DNA of 64,000 bases. It comes from Litoditis marina. Lineage: Eukaryota; Nematoda; Chromadorea; Rhabditida; Rhabditidae. A program made the translations under genes and the position numbers. A model generated the notes under the pieces. The model saw only the letters and a list, made by a program, of their open reading frames with translations. It made no database searches and was not told the origin of the DNA. The first letter of the stretch is position 1. Every line of letters begins with the position of its first letter. The stretch spans positions 48,003-112,002 of the forward strand of contig CAXIWQ010000007.1 of assembly GCA_964036275.1 (NCBI GenBank). The letters are read 5' to 3'. Below are positions 41,101 through 51,959 of the stretch, piece by piece.

Positions 41101-44100
41101 AGTACACTGTTACTACTCAATTGGACTATCTTCCCACGTATGGTCACAACTAACATGAAACAATTGACCTATTTACAATCTTCAGATTGACCGGTGAAAA
41201 CTTCGAAATCCGGCCGATTCAATATCAGCGCGGCCAAAATTCGAACTTTCTGAGTTTCGATACAGAGCTTGTATACATGTAAAACCTTCAGTACACTGTT
41301 AGTACTCAATTGGACTATCTTCCCACTTATGGTCACAACTACCATGAAACAATTGGCCTCCTTACAATCTTCAGATTGACCGGTGAAAACTTCGAAATCC
41401 GGCCGATTCAATATCAGCGCGGCCAAAATTCGAACTTTCTGAGTTTCGATACAGAGCTTGTATACATGAAAAATCTTTAGTACACTGTTACTACTCAATT
41501 GGACTATTTTCCCACTTATGGTAACAACTACCATGAAACAATTGGTTTTCTTACAATCTTCACATTGACCTGTGAAAACTTCGGAATCCGGCCGATTGAA
41601 TATCAGCGCGGCCAAAATTCGAACTTTCTGAGTTTCGATACAGAGCTTGTAAACATGAAAAACCTTTAGTACGCTGTTACTACTCAATTGGACTATCTTC
41701 CCACTTATGGTAACAACTACCATGAAACAATTGGCCTCCTTACAATCTTCAGATTGACCGGTGAAAACTTCGGAATCCGGCCGATTGAATATCAGCGCGG
41801 CCGAAATTCGAACTTTCTGAGTTTCGATACAGAGCTTGTATACATGAAACACCTTTAGTACACTGTTACTACTCAATTGGACTATCTTCCCACTCATTGT
41901 AACAACTATTATGAAACAATTGGCCTTCGTACAATCTTCAGATTGACCTGTGAAAACTTCGAAATCCGGCCGATTCAATATCAGCGCGGCCAAAATTCGA
42001 ACTTTCTGAGTTTCGATACAGAGCTTGTATACATGAAAAACCTTTAGTACACTGTTACTACTCAATTGGACTATCTTCCCACTCATTGTAACAACTATTA
42101 TGAAACAATTGGCCTTCGTACAATCTTCAGATTGACCTGTGAAAACTTCGAAATCCGGCCGATTCAATATCAGCGCGGCCAAAATTCGAACTTTCTGAGT
42201 TTCGATACAGAGCTTGTATACATGAAAAACCTTTAGTACACTGTTACTACTCAATTGGACTATCTTTCCACGTATGGTCACAACTAACATGAAACAATTG
42301 ACCTATTTACAATCTTCAGGTTGACCGATGAAAACTTCGGAACCCGGCCGATTGAATATCAGCGCGGCCAAAATTCGAACTTTCTGAGTTTCGATACAGA
42401 GCTTGTATACATGAAAAACCTTTAGTGCACTGTTACTACTCAATTGGACTACCTTCCCACTTATTGTAACAACTATTATGAAACAATTGGCCTTCGTACA
42501 ATCTTCAGATTGACCTGTGAAAACTTCGAAATCCGGCCGATTCAATATCAGCGCGGCCAAAATTCGAACTTTCTGAGTTTCGATACAGAGCTTGTATACA
42601 TGAAAAACCTTCCGTACACTGTTACCACTTAATTGAACTATCTTCCCACTTATTGTAACAACTATTATGAAACAATTGGTTTTCTTACAATCTTCAGATT
42701 GACCTGTGAAAACTTCGGAATCCGGCCGATTGAATATCAGCGCGGCCAAAATTCGAACTTTCTGAGTTTCGATACAGAGGTTGTATACATGAAAAACCTT
42801 TAGTACACTGTTACTACTCAACTGGACTATCTTTCCACTTATGGTCATAACTACCATGAAACAATTGGCCTCCTTACAATCTTCAGATTGACCGGTGAAA
42901 ACTTCGAAATCCGGCCGATTCAATATCAGCGCGGCCAAAATTCGAACTTTCTGAGTTTCGATACAGAGCTTGTATACATGTAAAACCTTCAGTACACTGT
43001 TAGTACTCAATTGGACTATCTTCCCACTTATGGTCACAACTACCATGAAACAATTGGCCTCCTTACAATCTTCAGATTGACCGGTGAAAACTTCGAAATC
43101 CGTCCGATTCAATATCAGCGCGGCCAAAATTCAAACTTTCTGAGTTTCGATACAGAGCTTGTATACATGAAAAACCTTTAGTACACTGTTACTACTCAAT
43201 TGGACTATCTTCCCACGTATGGTCACAACTAACATGAAACAATTGACCTATTTACAATCTTCAGGTTGACCGGTGAAAACTTCGGAACCCGGCCGATTCA
43301 ATATCAGCGCGGCCAAAATTCGAACTTTCTGGGTTTCGATACAGAGCTTGTATACATGAAAAACCTTTAGTACACTGTTACTTCTCAGTTGGACTATCTC
43401 CTCACTTATAGTAACAACTACCATGAAACAATCGGTTTTCTTACAATCTTCAGATTGACCTGTGAAAACTTCGGAATCCGGCCGATTGAATATCAGCGCG
43501 GCCAAAATTTGAACTTTCTGAGTTTCGATACAGAGCTTGTATACATGAAAAACCTTTAGTACACTGTTACTACTCAATTGGACTATCTTCCCACGTATGG
43601 TCACAACTAACATGAAACAATTGGTTTTCTTACAATCCTCAGGTTGACCGGTGAAAACTTCGGAACCCGGCCGATTCAATATCAGCGCGGCCAAAATTCG
43701 AACTTTCTGGGTTTCGATACAGAGCTTGTATACATGAAAAACCTTTAGTACACTGTTACTACTCAGTTGGACTATCTCCTCACTTATAGTAACAACTACC
43801 ATGAAACAATTGGTTTTCTTACAATCTTCAGATTGACCTGTGAAAACTTCGGAATCCGGCCGATTGAATATCAGCGCGGCCAAAATTCGAACTTTCTGAG
43901 TTTCGATACAGAGCTTGTATACATGAAAAACCTTTAGTACACTGTTACTACTCAATTGGACTATCTCCCCACTTATAGTAACAACTACCATGAAACAATT
44001 GGTTTTCTTACAATCTTCAGATTGACCTGTGAAAACTTCGGAATCCGGCCGATTGAATATCAGCGCGGCCAAAATTCGAACTTTCTGAGTTTCGATACAG

Positions 44101-44946
44101 AGGTTGTATACATGAAAAACCTTTAGTACACTGTTACTACTCAATTGGACTATTTTCTCACTTATGGTAACAACTACCATGAAACAATTGGTTTTCTTAC
44201 AATCTTTAGATTGTTCTGTGAAAACTTCGAAATCCGGCCGATTCAATATCAGCGCGGCCAAAATTCGAACTTTCTGGGTTTCGATACAGAGCTTGTATAC
44301 ATGAAAAACCTTTAGTACACTGTTACTACTCAGTTGGACTATCTCCCCACTTATAGTAACAACTACCATGAAACAATTGGTTTTCTTACAATCTTCTGAT
44401 TGACCTGTGAAAACTTCGGAATCCGGCCGATTGAATATCAGCGCGGCCAAAATTCGAACTTTCTGAGTTTCGATACACAGCTTGTATACATGAAAAACCT
44501 TTAGTACACTGTTACTACTCAATTGGACTATCTCCCCACTTATAGGAACAACTACCATGAAACAATTGGTTTTCTTACAATCTTCAGATTGACCTGTGAA
44601 AACTTCGGAATCCGGCCGATTCAATATCAGCGCGGCCAAAATTCGAACTTTCTGAGTTTCGATACAGAGCTTGTATACATGAAAAATCTTTAGTACACTG
44701 TTACTACTCAATTGGACTATTTTCCCACTTTTGGTAACAACTACCATGAAACAATTGGTTTTCTTACAATCTTCAGATTGACCTGTGAAAACTTCGGAAT
44801 CCGGCCGATTGAATATCAGCGCGGCCAAAATTCGAACTTTCTGAGTTTCGATACAGAGCTTGTAAACATGAAAAACCTTTAGTACACTGTTACTACTCAA
44901 TTGGACTATCTTCCCACGTATGGTCACAACTAACATGAAACAATTG
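35121..44946 (-). repeat. Satellite A 16-monomer higher-order repeat (3024 bp)
   Basis: Three successive units carry the marker GGTCATAAC at 36795, 39819 and 42843, spaced exactly 3024 bp (16 x 189). Unit starts at 36255, 39279 and 42303 share the same spacing. A partial earlier unit begins near 35121, and its counterpart lies at 41167, 6046 bp away (2 x 3024 minus the 2-bp loss near 36129). The third copy diverges after about 44946. Copies are not equivalent: the TTGTTCTG monomer is in copies 1 and 3 (38163 and 44211, 6048 bp apart) but not in copy 2, whose centre carries other monomers. Confidence 0.9.
37200..39266 (-). other. Satellite ORF filling 11 monomers of the 3024-bp repeat (688 codons)
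   Basis: Open frame bounded by stop-bearing monomers on both sides (GACCTATTTACAATC near 37198 and 39277). The equivalent interval in the next 3024-bp copy, 40224-42290, has the same length but is split at 41157-41168 by an extra stop-bearing monomer; the following copy opens at 43248 and runs 562 codons to 44936. The length of the frame is set by where stop-bearing monomers happen to sit, which argues against conserved coding units. Confidence 0.3.
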
Positions 44947-47900
44947 ACCTATTTACAATCTTCAGGTTGACCGGTGAAAACTTCGGAACCCGGCCGATTC
45001 AATATCAGCGCGGCCAAAATTCGAACTTTCTGGGTTTCGATACAGAGCTTGTATACATGAAAAACCTTTAGTACACTGTTACTTCTCAGTTGGACTATCT
45101 CCTCACTTATAGTAACAACTACCATGAAACAATTGGTTTTCTTACAATCTTCAGATTGACCTGTGAAAACTTCGGAATCCGGCCGATTGAATATCAGCGC
45201 GGCCAAAATTCGAACTTTCTGAGTTTCGATACAGAGCTTGTATACATGAAAAACCTTTAGTACACTGTTACTACTCAATTGGACTATCTCCCCACTTATA
45301 GTAACAACTACCATGAAACAATTGGTTTTCTTACAATCTTCAGATTGACCTGTGAACACTTCGGAATCCGGCCGATTCAATATCAGCGCGGCCAAAATTC
45401 GAACTTTCTGAGTTTCGATACAGAGCTTGTATACATGAAAAATCTTTAGTACACTGTTACTACTCAATTGGACTATTTTCCCACTTATGGTAACAACTAC
45501 CATGAAACAATTGGTTTTCTTACAATCTTCAGATTGACCTGTGAAAACTTCGGAATCCGGCCGATTGAATATCAGCGCGGCCAAAATTCGAACTTTCTGA
45601 GTTTCGATACAGAGCTTGTATACATGAAAAACCTTTAGTACACTGTTACTACTCAATTGGACTATCTCCCCACTTATAGGAACAACTACCATGAAACAAT
45701 TGGTTTTCTTACAATCTTCAGATTGACCTGTGAAAACTTCGGAATCCGGCCGATTCAATATCAGCGCGGCCAAAATTCGAACTTTCTGAGTTTCGATACA
45801 GAGCTTGTATACATGAAAAATCTTTAGTACACTGTTACTACTCAATTGGACTATTTTCCCACTTTTGGTAACAACTACCATGAAACAATTGGTTTTCTTA
45901 CAATCTTCAGATTGACCTGTGAAAACTTCGGAATCCGGCCGATTGAATATCAGCGCGGCCAAAATTCGAACTTTCTGAGTTTCGATACAGAGCTTGTAAA
46001 CATGAAAAACCTTTAGTACACTGTTACTACTCAATTGGACTATCTTCCCACGTATGGTCACAACTAACATGAAACAATTGACCTATTTACAATCTTCAGG
46101 TTGACCGGTGAAAACTTCGGAACCCGGCCGATTCAATATCAGCGCGGCCAAAATTCGAACTTTCTGGGTTTCGATACAGAGCTTGTATACATGAAAAACC
46201 TTTAGTACACTGTTACTACTCAATTGGACTATCTCCCCACTTATAGTAACAACTACCATGAAACAATTGGTTTTCTTACAATCTTCAGATTGACCTGTGA
46301 AAACTTCGGAATCCGGCCGATTCAATATCAGCGCGGCCAAAATTCGAACTTTCTGAGTTTCGATACAGAGCTTGTATACATGAAAAATCTTTAGTACACT
46401 GTTACTACTCAATTGGACTATTTTCCCACTTATGGTAACAACTACCATGAAACAATTGGTTTTCTTACAATCTTCAGATTGACCTGTGAAAACTTCGGAA
46501 TCCGGCCGATTGAATATCAGCGCGGCCAAAATTCGAACTTTCTGAGTTTCGATACAGAGCTTGTAAACATGAAAAACCTTTAGTACGCTGTTACTACTCA
46601 ATTGGACTATCTTCCCACTTATGGTCACAACTAACATGAAACAATTGACCTATTTACAATCTTCAGGTTGACCGGTGAAAACTTCGGAACCCGGCCGATT
46701 CAATATCAGCGCGGCCAAAATTCGAACTTTCTGGGTTTCGATACAGAGCTTGTATACATGAAAAACCTTTAGTACACTGTTACTTCTCAGTTGGACTATC
46801 TCCTCACTTATAGTAACAACTACCATGAAACAATTGGTTTTCTTACAATCTTCAGATTGACCTGTGAAAACTTCGGAATCCGGCCGATTGAATATCAGCG
46901 CGGCCAAAATTCGAACTTTCTGAGTTTCGATACAGAGCTTGTATACATGAAAAACCTTTAGTACACTGTTACTACTCAATTGGACTATCTCCCCACTTAT
47001 AGGAACAACTACCATGAAACAATTGGTTTTCTTACAATCTTCAGATTGACCTGTGAAAACTTCGGAATCCGGCCGATTCAATATCAGCGCGGCCAAAATT
47101 CGAACTTTCTGAGTTTCGATACAGAGCTTGTATACATGAAAAATCTTTAGTACACTGTTACTACTCAATTGGACTATTTTCCCACTTTTGGTAACAACTA
47201 CCATGAAACAATTGGTTTTCTTACAATCTTCAGATTGACCTGTGAAAACTTCGGAATCCGGCCGATTGAATATCAGCGCGGCCAAAATTCGAACTTTCTG
47301 AGTTTCGATACAGAGCTTGTAAACATGAAAAACCTTTAGTACACTGTTACTACTCAATTGGACTATCTTCCCACGTATGGTCACAACTAACATGAAACAA
47401 TTGACCTATTTACAATCTTCAGGTTGACCGGTGAAAACTTCGGAACCCGGCCGATTCAATATCAGCGCGGCCAAAATTCGAACTTTCTGGGTTTCGATAC
47501 AGAGCTTGTATACATGAAAAACCTTTAGTACACTGTTACTTCTCAGTTGGACTATCTCCTCACTTATAGTAACAACTACCATGAAACAATTGGTTTTCTT
47601 ACAATCTTCAGATTGACCTGTGAAAACTTCGGAATCCGGCCGATTGAATATCAGCGCGGCCAAAATTCGAACTTTCTGAGTTTCGATACAGAGCTTGTAT
47701 ACATGAAAAACCTTTAGTACACTGTTACTACTCAATTGGACTATCTCCCCACTTATAGTAACAACTACCATGAAACAATTGGTTTTCTTACAATCTTCAG
47801 ATTGACCTGTGAACACTTCGGAATCCGGCCGATTCAATATCAGCGCGGCCAAAATTCGAACTTTCTGAGTTTCGATACAGAGCTTGTATACATGAAAAAT

Positions 47901-48538
47901 CTTTAGTACACTGTTACTACTCAATTGGACTATTTTCCCACTTATGGTAACAACTACCATGAAACAATTGGTTTTCTTACAATCTTCAGATTGACCTGTG
48001 AAAACTTCGGAATCCGGCCGATTGAATATCAGCGCGGCCAAAATTCGAACTTTCTGAGTTTCGATACAGAGCTTGTATACATGAAAAACCTTTAGTACAC
48101 TGTTACTACTCAATTGGACTATCTCCCCACTTATAGGAACAACTACCATGAAACAATTGGTTTTCTTACAATCTTCAGATTGACCTGTGAAAACTTCGGA
48201 ATCCGGCCGATTCAATATCAGCGCGGCCAAAATTCGAACTTTCTGAGTTTCGATACAGAGCTTGTATACATGAAAAATCTTTAGTACACTGTTACTACTC
48301 AATTGGACTATTTTCCCACTTTTGGTAACAACTACCATGAAACAATTGGTTTTCTTACAATCTTCAGATTGACCTGTGAAAACTTCGGAATCCGGCCGAT
48401 TGAATATCAGCGCGGCCAAAATTCGAACTTTCTGAGTTTCGATACAGAGCTTGTAAACATGAAAAACCTTTAGTACACTGTTACTACTCAATTGGACTAT
48501 CTTCCCACGTATGGTCACAACTAACATGAAACAATTGA
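44947..48538 (-). repeat. Satellite A 13-monomer higher-order repeat (2457 bp)
   Basis: The six-monomer segment 44949-46070 reappears at 47406-48527, an offset of exactly 2457 bp (13 x 189). Their 373-residue conceptual translations look identical, so nucleotide identity must be near complete. The intervening seven monomers split into 3-monomer (46083-46637) and 4-monomer (46650-47393) segments separated by stop-bearing monomers. This points to very recent duplication. Confidence 0.88.
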
Positions 48539-49789
48539 CCTATTTACAATCTTCAGGTTGACCGGTGAAAACTTCGGAACCCGGCCGATTCAATATCAGC
48601 GCGGCCAAAATTCGAACTTTCTGGGTTTCGATACAGAGCTTGTATACATGAAAAACCTTTAGTACACTGTTACTACTCAATTGGACTATCTCCCCACTTA
48701 TAGTAACAACTACCATGAAACAATTGGTTTTCTTACAATCTTCAGATTGACCTGTGAAAACTTCGGAATCCGGCCGATTCAATATCAGCGCGGCCAAAAT
48801 TCGAACTTTCTGAGTTTCGATACAGAGCTTGTATACATGAAAAATCTTTAGTACACTGTTACTACTCAATTGGACTATTTTCCCACTTATGGTAACAACT
48901 ACCATGAAACAATTGGTTTTCTTACAATCTTCAGATTGACCTGTGAAAACTTCGGAATCCGGCCGATTGAATATCAGCGCGGCCAAAATTCGAACTTTCT
49001 GAGTTTCGATACAGAGCTTGTAAACATGAAAAACCTTTAGTACGCTGTTACTACTCAATTGGACTATCTTCCCACTTATGGTAACAACTACCATGAAACA
49101 ATTGGCCTCCTTACAATCTTCAGATTGACCGGTGAAAACTTCGGAATCCGGCCGATTGAATATCAGCGCGGCCGAAATTCGAACTTTCTGAGTTTCGATA
49201 CAGAGCTTGTATACATGAAAAACCTTTAGTACACTGTTACTACTCAATTGGACTATCTTCCCACTCATTGTAACAACTATTATGAAACAATTGGCCTTCG
49301 TACAATCTTCAGATTGACCTGTGAAAACTTCGAAATCCGGCCGATTCAATATCAGCGCGGCCAAAATTCGAACTTTCTGAGTTTCGATACAGAGCTTGTA
49401 TACATGAAAAACCTTTAGTACACTGTTACTACTCAGTTGGACTATCTTTCCACGTATGGTCACAACTAACATGAAACAATTGACCTATTTACAATCTTCA
49501 GGTTGACCGGTGAAAACTTCGGAACCGGCCGATTGAATATCAGCGCGGCCAAAATTCGAACTTTCTGAGTTTCGATACAGAGCTTGTATACATGAAAAAC
49601 CTTTAGTACACTGTTACTACTCAGTTGGACTATCTTTCCACGTATGGTCACAACTAACATGAAACAATTGACCTATTTACAATCTTCAGGTTGACCGGTG
49701 AAAACTTCGGAACCCGGCCGATTGAATATCAGCGCGGCCAAAATTCGAACTTTCTGAGTTTCGATACAGAGCTTGTATACATGAAAAAC

Positions 49790-49804
49790 CTTTAGTGAAC
49801 ATTC
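49790..49804. other. Junction between satellite A and satellite B
   Basis: Satellite A breaks off after ATGAAAAACCTTTAGT (ending 49796), where ACACTG or GCACTG should follow, and a satellite B monomer begins at once with GAACATTCTTAAAACC. No target-site duplication, transposon end or unique linker lies between them. The B side would normally be preceded by TCTTA or TCTCA and the A side ends TTTAGT, so TTAG resemblance is the only shared sequence I see. Confidence 0.93.
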
Positions 49805-51487
49805 TTAAAACCTGAAAAAATTGCGCGATTGGAATAATTTAGATCGGAAATGATCGAGTCTCAGAACATTCATAAAATCTGCAAAAATTGCGCGATCGGA
49901 ATAATTCGGATCTGTAATCATCGAGTCATTCTTAAACATTCTGAAAACCTGCAAAAATTGCGCGATTGGAATAATCCAGATCTGAAATGATCGAGTCTTA
50001 GAACATATTTAAAACCTGCAAAAATTGCGCGATTGGAATAATCCAGATCTGAAATGATCGAGTCTTAGAACATATTTAAAACCTGCAAAAATTGCGCGAT
50101 CGGAATAATTCAGATCTGAAATGATCGACTCTTCGAACTTTCTTCAAACCTGCAAAATATGCGCGATTTGAAACAATTTAGATCGGAAATGATCGAGTCC
50201 TAGAACATTCTTAAAACCTGCAAAAATTGCGCGATTTGGAACAATTCAGATCGGAAATTATCGAGTCTCAGAACCTTCTTAAAACCTGCAAAAATTGCGC
50301 GATTTGGAACAATTCAGATCGGAAATGATCGAGTCTTAGAACATTCTTAAAACCTGAAAAAATTGCGCGATTGGAATAATTTAGATCGGAAATGATCGAG
50401 TCTCAGAACATTCATAAAATCTGCAAAAATTGCGCGATCGGAATAATTCGGATCTGAAATCATCGAGTCATTTAAACATTCTTAAAACCTGAAAAAATTG
50501 CGCGATTGGAATAATTCAGATCGGAAATTATCGAGTCTCAGAACCTTCTTAAAACCTGCAAAATTGCGCGATTTGGAACAATTCAGATCGGAAATGATCG
50601 AGTCTTAGAACTTTCTTCAAACCTGCAAAATATGCGCGATTTGAAACAATTTAGATCGGAAATGATCGAGTCCTAGAACATTCTTAAAACCTGCAAAAAT
50701 TGCGCGATTTGGAACAATTCAGATCGGAAATTATCGAGTCTCAGAACCTTCTTAAAACCTGCAAAAATTGCGCGATTTGGAACAATTCAGATCGGAAATG
50801 ATCGAGTCTTAGAACATATTTAAAACCTGCAAAAATTGCGCGATCGGAATAATTCAGATCTGAAATGATCGACTCTTCGAACTTTCTTCAAACCTGCAAA
50901 ATATGCGCGATTTGAAACAATTTAGATCGGAAATGATCGAGTCCTAGAACATTCTTCAAACCTGCAAAATATGCGCGATTTGAAACAATTTAGATCGGAA
51001 ATGATCGAGTCCTAGAACATTCTTAAAAACTGCAAAAATTGCGCGATTTGGAACAATTCAGATCGGAAATTATCGAGTCTCAGAACCTTCTTAAAACCTG
51101 CAAAAATTGCGCGATTGGAATAATCCAGATCTGAAATGATCGAGTCTTAGAACATATTTAAAACCTGCAAAAATTGCGCGATTCGGAACAATTCAGACAG
51201 GAAATGATCGAGTCTTGAAACATTCTTAAAACCTGCAAAAATTGCGCGACTGGAATAATTCAGATCTGAAACCATCGAGTCTTAGAACATTCTTAAAACC
51301 TGCGAAAATTGCGCGATTGGAATAATCCAGATCTGAAATGATCGAGTCTTAGAACATTCCTAAAACCTGCAAAAAATTGCGCGATTCGGAACAATTCAGA
51401 CAGGAAATGATCGAGTCTTGAAACATTCTTAAAACCTGCAACAATTGCGCGACTGGAATAACTCAGATCTGAAACCATCGAGTCTTA

Positions 51488-51554
51488 GAACATTCTTAAA
51501 ACCTGCAAAAATTGCGCGATTGGAATAATTCAGATCTGAAATCATCGAGTCTTA
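51488..51554 (+). repeat. Representative satellite B monomer (67 bp)
   Basis: One unit counted from GAACATTC to the next GAACATTC is 67 bp. A consensus monomer counted by hand has 23 G or C, about 34%. It contains the perfect 12-bp palindrome TTCAGATCTGAA at 51529-51540, an A tract (CAAAAATTGCG) and the GCGCG core. The palindrome is kept in the 'GATCTG' subtype but broken in the 'GATCGG' and 'GACAGG' subtypes. Confidence 0.95.
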
Positions 51555-51959
51555 GAACATTCTTAAAACCTGCAAAAATTGCGCGATTGGAATAATCCAG
51601 ATCTGAAATGATCGAGTCTTAGAACATTCTTAAAACCTGCAAACATTGCGCGAGTTGGAACAATTCAGATCGGAAATGATCGAGTCTTAGAACATTCTTA
51701 AAACCTGCAAAAATTGCGCGATTGGAATAATTCAGATCTGAAATCATCGAGTCTTAGAACATTCTTAAAACCTGCAAACATTGCGCGATTGGAATAATTC
51801 AGATCTGAAATGATCGAGTATTGAAACATTCTCAAAACCTGCAAAAATTGCGCGATTTGGAACAATTCAGATCGGAAATGATCGAGTCTCAGAACCTTCT
51901 TAAAACCTGCAAAAATTGCGCGATTTGGAACAATTCAGATCGGAAATGATCGAGTCTTA

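Larger units (their letters stand above)
34642..49796 (-). repeat. Satellite A array, block 3 (189-bp monomers, reverse orientation)
   Basis: About 80 monomers in the same orientation as block 1, sharing its variant monomers (for example the ATTGTTCTGTGAAAAC variant and the TTTTCCCACTTTTGG variant). From about 36255 to 49470, diagnostic stop-bearing monomers lie at exact multiples of 189 bp (36255, 37200, 39279, 40224, 41169, 42303, 43248, 44949, 46083, 46650, 47406, 48540), so net indels are absent over more than 13 kb. Exceptions lie near the ends: a 2-bp loss near 36129 and a 1-bp loss near 49523. The block stops abruptly inside a monomer at the satellite B boundary. Confidence 0.98.

Noticed and set aside
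1..49796. CENP-B box in satellite A (around AAACTTCGGAACCCGG)
   Set aside because: TTCG is present, but the A at position 9 and the CGGG block of the mammalian consensus are not at the required spacing on either strand.
49790..49804. Transposon insertion site at the A/B border
   Set aside because: No terminal inverted repeats, target-site duplication or coding sequence on either side.
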